Positions 26,544-36,688 of a stretch of 64,000 nt of DNA are shown here, one piece after another (positions within the stretch are counted from its first letter, which is position 1; every line of letters begins with the position of its first letter). Origin of the DNA: Runella limosa DSM 17973. GTDB lineage: Bacteria > Bacteroidota > Bacteroidia > Cytophagales > Spirosomataceae. A program made the position numbers and the translations under genes. The DNA lies in NCBI RefSeq assembly GCF_000482465.1, contig NZ_AXVJ01000042.1, positions 1 through 64,000 of the forward strand. Direction: 5' to 3'. The notes under the pieces were generated by a model. The model did no database searches and was not told the origin of the DNA. It worked only from the letters and a program-made list of their open reading frames with translations.

Positions 26544-27515
26544 TCAAAAGAGTTGTTTCCACGTCCCTTTTATTCTGTTGTATTTGAGGGTACTTGGAAG
26601 CGCTTTCCACCAATATTTATTGATGGTCACGGCAAATGATGGTTGCATGTAACAATTGATGGCACAACCCTCGCAAGCTGGAAGACGGCCTTCTAGTGCG
26701 ATTAGCTTTTGAACTTCGTCTGAGAGGTATAGCTCATATAAATTATTCTCAATCGCAAATTCTTTCAGCCCTAAATGATAACAGGGTAATACTAGTTTGT
26801 TTTCAGGTGAAATGACGATGGTGGTACTACCTGCAAGGCAAATGGGGGAATCTGTGTGGTTTCCGCCATCAAGACGTAACTGAATGAAGGCATCATTGAG
26901 ATAGACATTGCTTTTTTTTCCCCACTGCCTAAGCTGCTGTAATGCCGCTGGAGAGAGCTGGGAGCCCACTTTGTTATACTCAAAGACGGGATTTAGGATA
27001 AGTACAAGGCCGTGAGGTTTGCATATTTCTTGCCAAACCTTTTCTATCTGGTGAATATTCGACTCAAAAACGGTAAAAAGTATGTCTGGACGCTCTCCCA
27101 ACGACTTCGCGAGTTGGATAGATTCCATGACTTTGTCGAAACATTTTACTCCTCTGGATAAATCATGTTCTTCTCGCTCAGGAGAATCAAGAGAAAAATG
27201 AAGCATGTCAACAAACCCCCGAAGGCGATTGGCATATTTAGGGTAAAGCAAACAGTTGGTCGTAATGGTAGTCAAAAGCCCCAGCCGTTTACATTCCTTT
27301 AGCAGCTCGTCAAGCTGACGATGTAATAATGGTTCGCCCCCTGTGAAATCAACAACTTTCACCCCTAACCGCTTTAGGGCAGCCAGATTGGCTTTGGCTT
27401 CATCGAGGGTTATGTACGGAGAAGGTCGCTCCCAAATGTCACAAAAACTACAAGCGGCGTTACAGCGATACGTCACATAGTAATTACATAAGACAGGGTG
27501 GGATACAAGACGCAT
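26544..27515 (-). CDS. Radical SAM protein with SPASM-like C-terminus
   Basis: About 323 residues. The radical SAM cluster ligands are C18-x3-C22-x2-C25 (CNAACSFC), followed by FTGGEPLL, the SAM-contacting GGE motif. The C-terminal part has CYHLGLKE and CEGCAINC, cysteines suggesting an auxiliary iron-sulfur cluster as in MoaA/PqqE/SPASM proteins. Substrate unknown; no small peptide gene is adjacent. I start at the ATG at 27515; the frame continues upstream to 27596 across the accD terminator and into accD, which is implausible. Confidence 0.85.
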   Translation of the reverse strand: MRLVSHPVLCNYYVTYRCNAACSFCDIWERPSPYITLDEAKANLAALKRLGVKVVDFTGGEPLLHRQLDELLKECKRLGLLTTITTNCLLYPKYANRLRGFVDMLHFSLDSPEREEHDLSRGVKCFDKVMESIQLAKSLGERPDILFTVFESNIHQIEKVWQEICKPHGLVLILNPVFEYNKVGSQLSPAALQQLRQWGKKSNVYLNDAFIQLRLDGGNHTDSPICLAGSTTIVISPENKLVLPCYHLGLKEFAIENNLYELYLSDEVQKLIALEGRLPACEGCAINCYMQPSFAVTINKYWWKALPSTLKYNRIKGTWKQLF

Positions 27516-27521
27516 AGTGAA

Positions 27522-27561
27522 TAAAAAAACTTTCTGGAAAGTATGATGCTTTCCAGAAAGT
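27522..27561 (-). terminator. Terminator of accD
   Basis: ACTTTCTGGAAAG (27529-27541) pairs with CTTTCCAGAAAGT (27549-27561), a perfect 13-bp stem. On the minus strand it is followed by TTTTTTT and lies 7 bp past the accD stop. Confidence 0.9.
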
Positions 27562-27567
27562 GGGAAT

Positions 27568-28410
27568 TTATTGAAGCATTCGTAGTAAACTCGCAAGCTT
27601 ATCTTTTAAGTCTTTGCGATCGACGATAAAATCTAGGAAGCCATGTTCTAAGACAAATTCTGCACTTTGAAAACCTTTGGGTAGGTCTTTACCAATGGTT
27701 TCGCGAATAACACGCGGTCCTGCAAACCCAATAAGTGCGCCAGGTTCGGCAATATTAAAATCACCTAACATAGCATAGGATGCCGTAACACCACCAGTGG
27801 TGGGATCCGTAAGTAAAGATATATACGGAATTCTTGCTTCCGACAAGAGTGCAAGTTTGGCCGAAGTTTTAGCCATTTGCATTAACGAATAGCCTGCTTC
27901 CATCATTCGTGCGCCACCAGAGCGAGAAATCATCAAAAACGGCATTTTATTTTGCAATGCGTGGTCAATTCCTCTGGCTATCTTCTCTCCTACTACCGAG
28001 CCCATAGACCCACCAATAAAGTTGAAATCCATGCAACTTACAACAATGTCGAGTTCATCCATTTTACCATAAGCGGTACGGACGGCATCTTTTAGTCCTG
28101 TTTTCTTTACGGTGTCACGAATACGATCGGGATACTTCTTTGTATCTTCAAAACTGAGAGGATCTCCCGATAGCATATTGGCATCAAGTTCGGTGTATTC
28201 TGCATTGTCAAAAAGAACAGAGAAATATGCTTCCGAACCAATTTTTTCGTGATAATTACATTTTACGCACGTATAAGCATTGACTTTATGTTCGCGAGTG
28301 TGCATAACATGCTTGCAGCTAGGGCACTGATACCAAAGCCCATCAGGAGCTTCGCGTTTCATTTCGGTGGGCGTCTGGATGCCCCTTTCTTTTCTAGTAA
28401 ACCAAGACAT
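27568..28410 (-). CDS. accD: Acetyl-CoA carboxylase carboxyltransferase subunit beta
   Basis: A 280-residue subunit of the enzyme making malonyl-CoA for fatty-acid synthesis. The N-terminal C4 zinc ribbon is complete (C29, C32, C48, C51). The crotonase-like carboxyltransferase core follows with [18 protein letters not shown] and [12 protein letters not shown]. Length is typical. It is a single gene between a promoter element at 28505-28512 and a strong terminator; accA is not in the window. Confidence 0.96.
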   Translation of the reverse strand: MSWFTRKERGIQTPTEMKREAPDGLWYQCPSCKHVMHTREHKVNAYTCVKCNYHEKIGSEAYFSVLFDNAEYTELDANMLSGDPLSFEDTKKYPDRIRDTVKKTGLKDAVRTAYGKMDELDIVVSCMDFNFIGGSMGSVVGEKIARGIDHALQNKMPFLMISRSGGARMMEAGYSLMQMAKTSAKLALLSEARIPYISLLTDPTTGGVTASYAMLGDFNIAEPGALIGFAGPRVIRETIGKDLPKGFQSAEFVLEHGFLDFIVDRKDLKDKLASLLRMLQ

Positions 28411-28504
28411 GAGTTAGATTCGAGTTTTGATTTGTGTACTTTGAGTTTAGATAAGACGCTGATAATCAAACTCAATAGCGTTTTGAGCCTTTTAAAGGCC
28501 GCGC

Positions 28505-28538
28505 CAAAGATACATAAGAAATCAATCTATGTGTCAAA
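28505..28538 (-). promoter_or_regulatory. Candidate accD promoter
   Basis: On the minus strand TATCTTTG (28505-28512) matches TAnnTTTG exactly and TTTG lies at 28535-28538, 22 bp upstream, slightly longer than the usual spacer. The -33 part is at the very 3' end of the AlkD-like gene. Confidence 0.5.
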
Positions 28539-29241
28539 GTGATAGATAATACTTGCGTTTTGACTCAGGAAAACGTTCAATGGCGTACCGTAATGCGGTT
28601 CGAGGCATTTGTTTGGTATGGGTGTCTAAAAACTCTTCCAAGACGAGTTCATCACGTTTTCCTACCTCGCGCAACATCCACCCAACTGCTTTGTGGATAA
28701 GGTCGTGAGAATGAGTCAATAGAAGTTCTGCGATACGCAAGGTGTCACTAAATTGATTGTGTTTGATAAAATACCAAGTAGAGACCATTGCCACGCGTTG
28801 CGCCCAAAGATGAGGGCGTTGCGCCAAGTCATCCAGAATGCTGCGGTCTTGTTTTAGTAAGTAAGCGCCAACAATATCGCGGCAGGTGACATCTACCAAA
28901 TCCCAATTGTTGATGTAATCAAGGTGCGTAAGGTAGAAATCAAAAATTTGCTTCTGAGCAGCGGGGTCTTTTTTTGATTTTTGAAAATGCTTCATTAAGC
29001 CAATCAAAGAGGCCATTCTAATTTCGTGGTAAGGGCTAATAAGTAGCGCTTGCCATTCTCGAATAGTCAGGTAGGAATATTTTGCAACCACAGACCGTAT
29101 TTCGGGCATGGTAATGCCTAAAAACAAATCTCCTTCTCCATATTGGCCTTTTCCTGTTTTAAAAAAGCGCGAAAGAAAGGCAGCCTTTTCGGGGCTGCCT
29201 AGGGAGTATAAATCTTTTTGAATGGAATCAATTCCTGTCAT
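28534..29241 (-). CDS. DNA alkylation repair protein (AlkD-like)
   Basis: A 235-residue all-helical HEAT-like repeat protein of the AlkC/AlkD DNA glycosylase superfamily, which removes bulky or cationic alkylated bases. The conserved central block around residue 117 (NNWDLVD) supplies the active-site Trp-Asp, and TWYFIKHNQFSDTLRIAELLL and HKAVGWMLREVGKRD are typical. Its ATG lies one base after the ftsZ stop codon, so it is probably translated with ftsZ from the division operon. Confidence 0.88.
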   Translation of the reverse strand: MTGIDSIQKDLYSLGSPEKAAFLSRFFKTGKGQYGEGDLFLGITMPEIRSVVAKYSYLTIREWQALLISPYHEIRMASLIGLMKHFQKSKKDPAAQKQIFDFYLTHLDYINNWDLVDVTCRDIVGAYLLKQDRSILDDLAQRPHLWAQRVAMVSTWYFIKHNQFSDTLRIAELLLTHSHDLIHKAVGWMLREVGKRDELVLEEFLDTHTKQMPRTALRYAIERFPESKRKYYLSL

Positions 29242-29242
29242 C

Positions 29243-30769
29243 TTATCTTTTGTGCTTGTCTAAAAGAATTTGGATAAACACATCGCCAGGTGAATTTGGT
29301 TTCTGGAATAAAACCACGTTTTGACGCAAGAAGGCAGGTTTGTCGAGTTCTTTCTCCGAATATTTTCCGTACGAAATATCGTGTACAAGACGGCGTAAAA
29401 TCTCTGGGTCTTCTTGTGGTTCCTCGGGTGTTTTTTCAACTGGAGTTTGTGGCGGTGTCACTGGCTCCTCAAAAACAGGTTTTGGAGGCGGTGGTACTTC
29501 TACTTTTGGCGGTTCTTGTACAGGTTTTGTTACCTCAATTTTTGCCTCAGTTACCTCTGGTTTTTGCGGAGAAACGGAAATTGGCGAATTGCTAGTGGTA
29601 GCAGTCGATTGTCTAGGATTATACTCTGCTTTCCGCTCTGGAGCAGGTGTAGGTGGCAAAGTGTTGTTTCTTTGGAGGGTGTCAGAAACCGATGGTAGTT
29701 GAACTGGCTCTTTTCGCTGCTTTACACTTGTGTCATAATTAAACGGCAAGTGAGAGTCTTCAAAACCCGCCGCAATGACTGTCACCAACAACTGATCACC
29801 AAGGGCATCATCAAAAATAATACCCACTTTACACATATCTGCTTCGTCTCCGATGAGTCCTTCGATGTAATCAGTGATAATCATTTGCTCATCAAGCGTG
29901 GCCATGTGTTCTTCTTGCGTACTTGAAGCAAGCGTCACAAGGATACGTTTGGCACCACGAATATCGCGGTTGTTGAGAAGCGGTGAGTTAAGCGCCGCCT
30001 CAATCGCCAATTCAGCCCGATGCTCGCCCGATGAAACCGCCGAACTCATCACAGACGTACCTGCACCTTGAAGTACTTTTTTGACGTCCATAAAATCGGA
30101 GTTGACACTTCCGTGGACGGTGATAATTTCTGCAATACTTTTTACAGCGTTTGAAAGGACGTTATCAGCGTGCTCATAAGCACGAAGAATCGGTAATTTT
30201 CCGTATAGTTTAGCCAATTCGTCGTTGAGAATGACCAGCACCGTGTCGCAATGCTCTTTGAGGGCATTGATACCATCAATGGCTTGATTTTTCTTAATAC
30301 GGCCTTCGTGGCTATAGGGAGCTGTCACAACCGCAACAGTTAACATCCCCATTTCTTTGGCAACCTTTGCAATGACAGGAGCAGCACCAGTTCCTGTTCC
30401 TCCCCCCATACCAGCAGTAATAAATACCATTTGGGTAGGAGGTTGCATCAATTGACGAATATATTCAATACTTTCTTCAGCAGCACTGCGGCCAGTAGAA
30501 GAGTCCGTTCCTGCCCCTAAGCCTTTGAGGCTATCGGCTCCCAATTGAATTTTGTTATTGATAGGACTACGCATCAACGCCTGCTTGTCGGTATTACATA
30601 CCACAAACACCACATCTTTGATGCCTTTTTTATACATGTGGTTGACGGCATTGCTACCTCCCCCTCCTACACCAATTACCTTGATGATAGGGGCATCGTC
30701 TAAGTGGGTTGACTCTTCCATAACAAACTCGTAGTCGTGCTCAAAAACGTTTTTTCGTGCAAAAACCAT
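29243..30769 (-). CDS. ftsZ: Cell-division tubulin homologue FtsZ
   Basis: A 508-residue GTPase that forms the cytokinetic Z-ring. The N-terminal GTP-binding part carries VGGGGSNAV and the tubulin signature GGGTGTG (in [12 protein letters not shown]). After about residue 330 a long linker rich in Pro, Glu, Thr and Val leads to a C-terminal conserved segment; this tail of about 170 residues makes the protein longer than the 383-residue E. coli form, as is usual in Bacteroidota. Last division gene of the cluster, 46 bp after ftsA. Confidence 0.97.
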   Translation of the reverse strand: MVFARKNVFEHDYEFVMEESTHLDDAPIIKVIGVGGGGSNAVNHMYKKGIKDVVFVVCNTDKQALMRSPINNKIQLGADSLKGLGAGTDSSTGRSAAEESIEYIRQLMQPPTQMVFITAGMGGGTGTGAAPVIAKVAKEMGMLTVAVVTAPYSHEGRIKKNQAIDGINALKEHCDTVLVILNDELAKLYGKLPILRAYEHADNVLSNAVKSIAEIITVHGSVNSDFMDVKKVLQGAGTSVMSSAVSSGEHRAELAIEAALNSPLLNNRDIRGAKRILVTLASSTQEEHMATLDEQMIITDYIEGLIGDEADMCKVGIIFDDALGDQLLVTVIAAGFEDSHLPFNYDTSVKQRKEPVQLPSVSDTLQRNNTLPPTPAPERKAEYNPRQSTATTSNSPISVSPQKPEVTEAKIEVTKPVQEPPKVEVPPPPKPVFEEPVTPPQTPVEKTPEEPQEDPEILRRLVHDISYGKYSEKELDKPAFLRQNVVLFQKPNSPGDVFIQILLDKHKR

Positions 30770-30815
30770 ATTTTCTTAAAAATAAACAAACTAGGTAGGG
30801 ATATTTTGGCCTTTA

Positions 30816-32180
30816 TTAATAATCGTCGTGTCCTTTGATGTCATCTTGGGTAAGACCTTTCCAAATAAAGGTACTAATTTCTTTGATGGTTGATTCCTGA
30901 GACGTGCTTTTACGAAAACCAGGGATAGACCAACTGCTGCTTGGTTTTTTTTGCTCTGGCTCAGGGGTAGCCGTTGTTTTTTCGATTCGTTTATCGAGTG
31001 GTTTTACACTAGACCAGGCCAAACCTAAGGCTGTTGTGTAAGACGGGTCGGTGATAAGCGAATCGAGTGCGCTATTGCTTCGCTCGAGGTTCTTGGGCGT
31101 GCCAATCTGAACGTACATTCCTGTGATTTCCCGAAAAATGCTCTCAATCCCCTTAATTTTTGACGTTCCTCCCGTCAAGATGATACCTGCACGTAATTTG
31201 TGCTCATATCCTGCTTTTTTGATTTCAGACAGTACCAAAGCCGCGATTTCACGCAATCGCGCCCGGGCAATCAAGACGACATTGCGGGCCACAATTTCAA
31301 TGGGCGGAATACCTTCGGCAGTTGGAATCACCAACAAGGTGTTTAGTGAGCAGTTTTTTGGGTCGGTTTCACCTAGGAAAATTTTGGCTTCTTCAGCGCT
31401 TTCGTGGGTAAGATGACAACCCTCGCGAATATCGTTCGTGATATGATTACCCCCAAAAGGCAACACCACAGTATGACATAATAACCCATCATGATAAATG
31501 GCAATGTCGGTGGTTCCGCCGCCAATATCAACCAGTACAACCCCTAGGCTTTTGTGATCTTCGGAAAGAATAGCCAAGCCAGAAGCCAGTGGAGAAGCTG
31601 AAAAACCATCTTCTTCATTGACCGAAAGGTTCGCTTTTTGTAGCGAATCTTTGATTTGGTGCAACGCCGATTTTTTTGCGGTAATGATTTTAAAATCACC
31701 ACTTAATTTAAGTCCAGTATGCCCAACAGGGTCAATAATTTCGTGCTGTTCTCCAACCGAAAACTTGAGAGGAAGCAAGTGAATGATTTGATTTGTGTCA
31801 GAATCAAACGTTTGCTGCATGGTTTCAAACAATGATTTCACATCTCTTCCTTGCACACCAACGGCATGGCAGGCCACTGAGCCTGTTTCCGATGTTGTTG
31901 CTAAGTGTGTCCCACTTACATTGACAGAGGCGAATAGGTTATGAGATAACAAATCAATGCGATCCGCTTTTTTTGCTGCCATTTCAAGCGCTTGACGAAT
32001 GGCTTCTTTGGTTTTGATGGGGTTATTGATGTTCCCACGGTGAACACCTTCATTGCGGGCTGAGCCCATCCCTATCACCTGAAGCATCGTATGGTTACTT
32101 AGCTTTTTTGGTTTTGCTAAAACCGCAGCTACTTTGGTGCTACCAATGTCTATTCCTAAATAAATTTCGTGTTCTGACAT
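30816..32180 (-). CDS. ftsA: Cell-division actin homologue FtsA
   Basis: A 454-residue actin-fold ATPase that ties FtsZ to the membrane. Phosphate-binding loops are GIDIGSTKVAAV (residues 7-18) and VDIGGGTTDIAIYHDG (about 213-228); LTGGTSKIKG marks the adenosine motif. The C-terminus after residue 400 is extended and ends in an acidic tail, with a possible membrane-binding helix ISTFIWKGL near the end. Located between ftsQ and ftsZ as expected. Confidence 0.96.
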   Translation of the reverse strand: MSEHEIYLGIDIGSTKVAAVLAKPKKLSNHTMLQVIGMGSARNEGVHRGNINNPIKTKEAIRQALEMAAKKADRIDLLSHNLFASVNVSGTHLATTSETGSVACHAVGVQGRDVKSLFETMQQTFDSDTNQIIHLLPLKFSVGEQHEIIDPVGHTGLKLSGDFKIITAKKSALHQIKDSLQKANLSVNEEDGFSASPLASGLAILSEDHKSLGVVLVDIGGGTTDIAIYHDGLLCHTVVLPFGGNHITNDIREGCHLTHESAEEAKIFLGETDPKNCSLNTLLVIPTAEGIPPIEIVARNVVLIARARLREIAALVLSEIKKAGYEHKLRAGIILTGGTSKIKGIESIFREITGMYVQIGTPKNLERSNSALDSLITDPSYTTALGLAWSSVKPLDKRIEKTTATPEPEQKKPSSSWSIPGFRKSTSQESTIKEISTFIWKGLTQDDIKGHDDY

Positions 32181-32249
32181 GATGTGCTAAGGCTTTAATA
32201 AAAACTTATGATATGTATTATTGATAGGTTGGTGATGAATAGAAAAGGA

Positions 32250-33014
32250 TTATTCACACACTATCTGATTTTTAAATTTTACACTTACTCGACGGTATTT
32301 TTCCCAACCACTGATGGGGAGGATGGTTTTGTAAAAGACCTTTAACTTCTCAAATTTGACGTCTGCGTCCTCTGGAAAACCAAAATCAATTTGGTGTTGT
32401 CCCACTTGGGGGGTTAATGTTAGTTCTCCGTCTTCTGCCACAATGACTTCGGTCACTTGAGACTTCCAAAAAGAATTTTGCTGTAGCTGTTTTAAAAAAT
32501 CTATCAGCTGTTCTCCTTTGGGAGATTTGATGGCTTTGGTATTTTTAAAAAAATCTCCCGAAAGAATAACCGTACGAGCGGCGAATCGTCCAGAAAGAGG
32601 AATAATATCCCCAGATTCCGTTAAGTACCCCCCAGATTCGGCCGTTATTGGCTGAGTTGCTTCGTTAAAGCTACCCATTATTCGTCCGATGGGGCGTTGT
32701 TGTTCGATTGCTACGACCAAATTTCCAGATAAATCCCGAAAAACATCACATTTTTTTATCAAACGGTTTTTTAAGACTCTTTTTTCGAGCCCTTTAAAGT
32801 TAATATCCGAAAAATTCATCCCCTCAACTACATCAACTCCTTTCACTGTGAGTAGGTCTTTGATGTCTTGTTCGCTAAAAAATGGATACTCTGCTTTGTT
32901 ATCGAGCTTCACCACGACACTTTTACATCGTTTGTTATTTTGTTGATACTCAACGTAAAAAAATAATGAGCCAACTACTAATACCCCTAAAATGATCCAA
33001 ATCCAGCGTTTCAT
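32250..33014 (-). CDS. ftsQ: Cell-division protein FtsQ
   Basis: A 254-residue single-pass membrane protein of the divisome. Residues 1-23 form the cytoplasmic stub and membrane helix (WIWIILGVLVVGSLFF); the periplasmic part has a POTRA-like domain (about 30-105) and a FtsQ beta-domain ending SVKFKNQIVCE. Sequence conservation of FtsQ is weak, so the call relies strongly on position between murC and ftsA. The gene begins 5 bp after the murC stop codon. Confidence 0.88.
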   Translation of the reverse strand: MKRWIWIILGVLVVGSLFFYVEYQQNNKRCKSVVVKLDNKAEYPFFSEQDIKDLLTVKGVDVVEGMNFSDINFKGLEKRVLKNRLIKKCDVFRDLSGNLVVAIEQQRPIGRIMGSFNEATQPITAESGGYLTESGDIIPLSGRFAARTVILSGDFFKNTKAIKSPKGEQLIDFLKQLQQNSFWKSQVTEVIVAEDGELTLTPQVGQHQIDFGFPEDADVKFEKLKVFYKTILPISGWEKYRRVSVKFKNQIVCE

Positions 33015-33019
33015 GGTCG

Positions 33020-34402
33020 TTAAGTTGTTTGCAACACGTCTTTGATGGGTAAAATGTACCGATCAATATCCCCTGCCCCAATGGTTGTTACAACATCACA
33101 TCTTTGTTGTTTAAGTACATCTATTAACTCCGACTTCAAACATTGTACTTTGTCACATGTTATCTTTTGGAATATTAAATCGGAACTTACCCCTTCGATT
33201 GGTAGCTCCCGAGCGGGATAAATATCCAATAAGATAACACGGTCTGCCAACGATAAACTTTCGGCAAATTCGTCGGCAAAATCACGCGTACGGCTAAATA
33301 AGTGTGGTTGAAAAATAGCCGTTACGTGCCGATCTGGATAAAGCGCCTTGGCTGATGTCAAAAATGCTTTTACCTCTGCTGGGTGATGGGCATAGTCATC
33401 AATTAAGACTTTGGTGTCGGTTTTAAGATAATATTCAAAACGGCGTTTTACACCGCCAAACGACGCGATGGCTGCACGAATTTGGTCGTCCGAAAGACCT
33501 ATTTCCAAACCTACGGCGATGGCAGCAATGGCATTTTCAACGTTGTGAAAACCAGGAACTTTGAGCGTTAGGTCTTTGATGATTCCGTTTGGATGGACAG
33601 CATCAAAGAGGAAACAAGCATTTTCGATACGCACGTTTTCGGCGTGGTAGTCGCCTTCGTCGATAGAATACTCAAAAACCTTGGCTTGGGTCTTTTCGGC
33701 TAATTGTAGCCCTTTGCGCATAAACAAGCGCCCTTGGGGTTTTATCTGACTTACGTAAGCCGAAAATGAAGCGAGTACCGAGTCGTGAGTGCCATAAATA
33801 TCTAAATGGTCGGCATCAGTGGAGGTAACTATCGCAATTTCGGGAAAAAGGGTCAAAAAAGACCGATCAAATTCGTCGGCTTCGACAACACATGGTACAT
33901 TTTTTAATTCATCTGTTGGTTCATTTAGCAACATATTGGTACCATAATTTTGCGTGATTCCACCCAAAAAAGCGGCACAATTGATGCCCGAATGCCGCAA
34001 AATATGCGCTGTCATGGAAGAGGTCGTCGTTTTTCCGTGGGTTCCCGCTACCCCAATCGTAAACATTCCACCCGCGATTAAACCCAAAACCTGAGAACGC
34101 TTTTGAAGGATAAACCCATGCTGTTTAAAATAATTATACTCCGAATGATCGGCTGGGATAGCAGGGGTAAATACGACCAATGTTTGAGCGGGGTCCTTCA
34201 AAAAATCCGCAGAAATGTGCGCAATATCGTCGTCGAAATGAACCGAAATTCCTTCTTTTTCCAAGGTGTCGGTGAGGGCAGTCGCAGTGCGGTCATAGCC
34301 AGCTACTGCAAAGCCGTTGATGTTGAACCAACGCGCCAATGCACTCATCCCAATGCCTCCGATGCCAAGAAAGTAGATATATTTGAAATGTTGAATATTC
34401 AT
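33020..34402 (-). CDS. murC: UDP-N-acetylmuramate--L-alanine ligase
   Basis: A 460-residue Mur ligase adding L-Ala to UDP-MurNAc. The N-terminal UDP-binding motif is FLGIGGIGMSALA (residues 11-23); the ATP-binding loop is GVAGTHGKTTTSS (about 117-129); VLIDDYAHHPAEVKAF is the C-terminal domain signature. Cytoplasmic. It begins one base after the murG stop and is followed 5 bp later by ftsQ. No ddl gene separates murC and ftsQ, unlike in E. coli. Confidence 0.97.
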   Translation of the reverse strand: MNIQHFKYIYFLGIGGIGMSALARWFNINGFAVAGYDRTATALTDTLEKEGISVHFDDDIAHISADFLKDPAQTLVVFTPAIPADHSEYNYFKQHGFILQKRSQVLGLIAGGMFTIGVAGTHGKTTTSSMTAHILRHSGINCAAFLGGITQNYGTNMLLNEPTDELKNVPCVVEADEFDRSFLTLFPEIAIVTSTDADHLDIYGTHDSVLASFSAYVSQIKPQGRLFMRKGLQLAEKTQAKVFEYSIDEGDYHAENVRIENACFLFDAVHPNGIIKDLTLKVPGFHNVENAIAAIAVGLEIGLSDDQIRAAIASFGGVKRRFEYYLKTDTKVLIDDYAHHPAEVKAFLTSAKALYPDRHVTAIFQPHLFSRTRDFADEFAESLSLADRVILLDIYPARELPIEGVSSDLIFQKITCDKVQCLKSELIDVLKQQRCDVVTTIGAGDIDRYILPIKDVLQTT

Positions 34403-34403
34403 C

Positions 34404-35495
34404 TTAAATCAGACTTAGTACGGTTTCTGCAATTTCTTTTGCCGCGTTAGGTTTCGCTAGTTTTTTGATGTTTTTACTTAATTCTTGTTGTTTATCGACA
34501 TCCTGTAACAACCGCAACGTGGTTTGAACAAGTTCGTCTTTGGCGTTTTTGTCCTTCACCAAAAGTGCCGCGTTTTGTTCTACCAAGCTCATCGCATTTT
34601 TGGTTTGATGGTCTTCGGATGCGTAAGGGAAAGGAACCAAAATAGCTGGTTTTTCAACCAAACATAACTCAGATACCGACAATGCGCCAGCCCTAGATAC
34701 CACTACGTCGGCAAGGGCATAGGCCAAGTCCATTTCATAGATAAAATCAAAAGCCCGAGCATAGGGCGTTTTTAGAGCCTCTACTGCCGCTTTTGCACGT
34801 TCTGCATAAGGCTTGCCTGTTTGCCAAAGCACTTGGTAGCCCGAATCTATAATCATTTTCAGGCCAGCTTCGATGCTTTCATTGATGGTTTTTGCTCCCA
34901 AACTCCCACCAATGACGAGTAATGTCTTGTGGTTAGGTTGCAACCCAAAACGCTCATAGGCTAATTCGCGTTTATTGGTACTATTTACTATGTCGTTCCT
35001 GACGGGATTGCCTGTTAGTTTGAGCTTATTTTTTGGAAAAAAAGCCTCCATGTTGGGGTACGCTACACAAATGGCTTTGGCACGTTTTGCCAAGAGTTTA
35101 TTGGTAATTCCTGCGTATGAATTTTGTTCCTGAATAAGCGTCGGAATGCCCATCAAGGAAGCAACCATTAACAATGGCCCACTGGCAAAGCCTCCCACGC
35201 CAATGGCAATGTCGGGCTGAAAGCTTTTGATAATGCTTCTGGCTTTCAACAAACTACGCGTTAGTTTGAAAGGAAACGAAAGATTATCGGCCGAAAGCTC
35301 ACGTTTTATCCCCGAAATAGGCAGGCCAATGATTTCATAACCTGCTTTGGGTACTTTTTCCATCTCCATTTTCCCCAATGCTCCCACAAACAAAATCTGA
35401 ATGGAAGGATCAATGGCTTTTAAGGAATTGGCAATGGCGATGGCAGGGTAAATATGCCCTCCAGTACCTCCTCCGCTTATGATTACTTTCTTCAT
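34404..35495 (-). CDS. murG: Lipid II synthase (UDP-GlcNAc transferase) MurG
   Basis: A 363-residue GT28 (GT-B fold) enzyme converting lipid I to lipid II on the inner face of the membrane. The N-terminal GGGTGGHIYPAIAIA loop and the C-terminal sugar-nucleotide block VVSRAGALSVSEL are diagnostic; LVIGGSLGAKTIN opens the C-terminal domain. Spacing to ftsW is 8 bp and to murC one base, so all are cotranscribed. Confidence 0.97.
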   Translation of the reverse strand: MKKVIISGGGTGGHIYPAIAIANSLKAIDPSIQILFVGALGKMEMEKVPKAGYEIIGLPISGIKRELSADNLSFPFKLTRSLLKARSIIKSFQPDIAIGVGGFASGPLLMVASLMGIPTLIQEQNSYAGITNKLLAKRAKAICVAYPNMEAFFPKNKLKLTGNPVRNDIVNSTNKRELAYERFGLQPNHKTLLVIGGSLGAKTINESIEAGLKMIIDSGYQVLWQTGKPYAERAKAAVEALKTPYARAFDFIYEMDLAYALADVVVSRAGALSVSELCLVEKPAILVPFPYASEDHQTKNAMSLVEQNAALLVKDKNAKDELVQTTLRLLQDVDKQQELSKNIKKLAKPNAAKEIAETVLSLI

Positions 35496-35503
35496 AGGTT
35501 TTC

Positions 35504-36673
35504 TTAAATAGTACTTTCGTCTGTTTCACCTCTGCTTACACTGAGGATGATTCCGACCGAGATACAGGTAAAGAATACAGATGTTCCTCCCATACTGAGA
35601 AGAGGTAGTGGTTGGCCAGTAACTGGGAAAGCCCCTACAGCGACAGCCATATTAGTAAATGCTTGTAAACCAATACTTAATGTGAGCCCTGCGGACAATA
35701 GCCCGCCGAAGGCTCGATTGGTACCTCCAATATTTTGGACGCCCCTCACAAGTAAAATTGCGTAGAGAAACATGATAAAAACCCCTCCGACAAGACCATA
35801 TTCTTCGATGATAATGGCATAAATAAAATCGGAATAAGCTTGGGTAAGGTAATTGCGCTGGTGACTGTTGCCAAGTCCTTGGCCGAAAGTTCCGCCGTTG
35901 GCAATGGCAATAAACCCTTGTTTTGCTTGGTATTCGTCATTGTCGAGGAAACGCTCAATACGTCCAATCGCTGTTTCAAGTCGTTGACCAGCCACAAGTC
36001 CGAGTCCACCAGTGAGGCCGATGGCAACAATCATAGCCATTAGGTATTTACCAGGAACTCGTCCGATATAGAACATTAAAAAACAAGATAGTCCAAGCAA
36101 TACGGCGGTAGAGGTACTGGTAAGGGCGATGAAAAAACAAATAATGCCTACCCACAAAATCATTTTACCAAATACCTGCCAACTGTATTCAACGCGCTGG
36201 CGTTTGGCGAGCATCGCAGCGAGGTTCGCAATAAGGGCTAAACGGGCAAAATCGGCTGGCTGAACAGTAAAACCTGTCCCAGGAATGGCCAACCAACGCG
36301 TCGCGCCGTTGATGGTAACCCCTGCTACTTTTACTAAAATCAACAAAGGAATAGAAATGAGAAGTGCCGCTCGTGAAAGACGAGAAAAGTAGGTGTAATT
36401 GACGCGGTGAACCCACCACATCACAAACAGCCCCATGCTGGTATAAAAAATGTGTTTGAATAAAAATGCCTCTGGATAACCACCTCCACGTTGATACGCG
36501 AGTGTACCCGTAGCGCTGTAAACAATCAATAAGCTCACAAGCGACAAAATGGCAACAATGACCCAAATGACGACGTCGCCTTTGAGGTTTCTACTCAACC
36601 AATTTTTGATATTGTCCCAATGCTCTAATGTAGAAGGGCGAATCGTCCCCGTGTTCATCTCGTTCTTGTTCAT
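35504..36673 (-). CDS. ftsW: Septal peptidoglycan glycosyltransferase FtsW
   Basis: A 389-residue SEDS-family polytopic membrane protein (about ten helices) that polymerises lipid II at the septum. Characteristic segments are NGATRWLAIPGTGFTVQPADFARLAL, the QGFIAIANGGTFGQGLGNS loop and the final PLPLLSMGGTSVFFTC. The first 30 residues are cytoplasmic. Its partner FtsI is not in this window. Confidence 0.96.
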   Translation of the reverse strand: MNKNEMNTGTIRPSTLEHWDNIKNWLSRNLKGDVVIWVIVAILSLVSLLIVYSATGTLAYQRGGGYPEAFLFKHIFYTSMGLFVMWWVHRVNYTYFSRLSRAALLISIPLLILVKVAGVTINGATRWLAIPGTGFTVQPADFARLALIANLAAMLAKRQRVEYSWQVFGKMILWVGIICFFIALTSTSTAVLLGLSCFLMFYIGRVPGKYLMAMIVAIGLTGGLGLVAGQRLETAIGRIERFLDNDEYQAKQGFIAIANGGTFGQGLGNSHQRNYLTQAYSDFIYAIIIEEYGLVGGVFIMFLYAILLVRGVQNIGGTNRAFGGLLSAGLTLSIGLQAFTNMAVAVGAFPVTGQPLPLLSMGGTSVFFTCISVGIILSVSRGETDESTI

Positions 36674-36688
36674 CTTTCTAAATGTGAG

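Noticed and set aside
27516-27596. Upstream extension of the radical SAM frame
   Set aside because: It would run through the accD terminator stem and into the accD gene; the ATG at 27515 leads directly to the conserved region.
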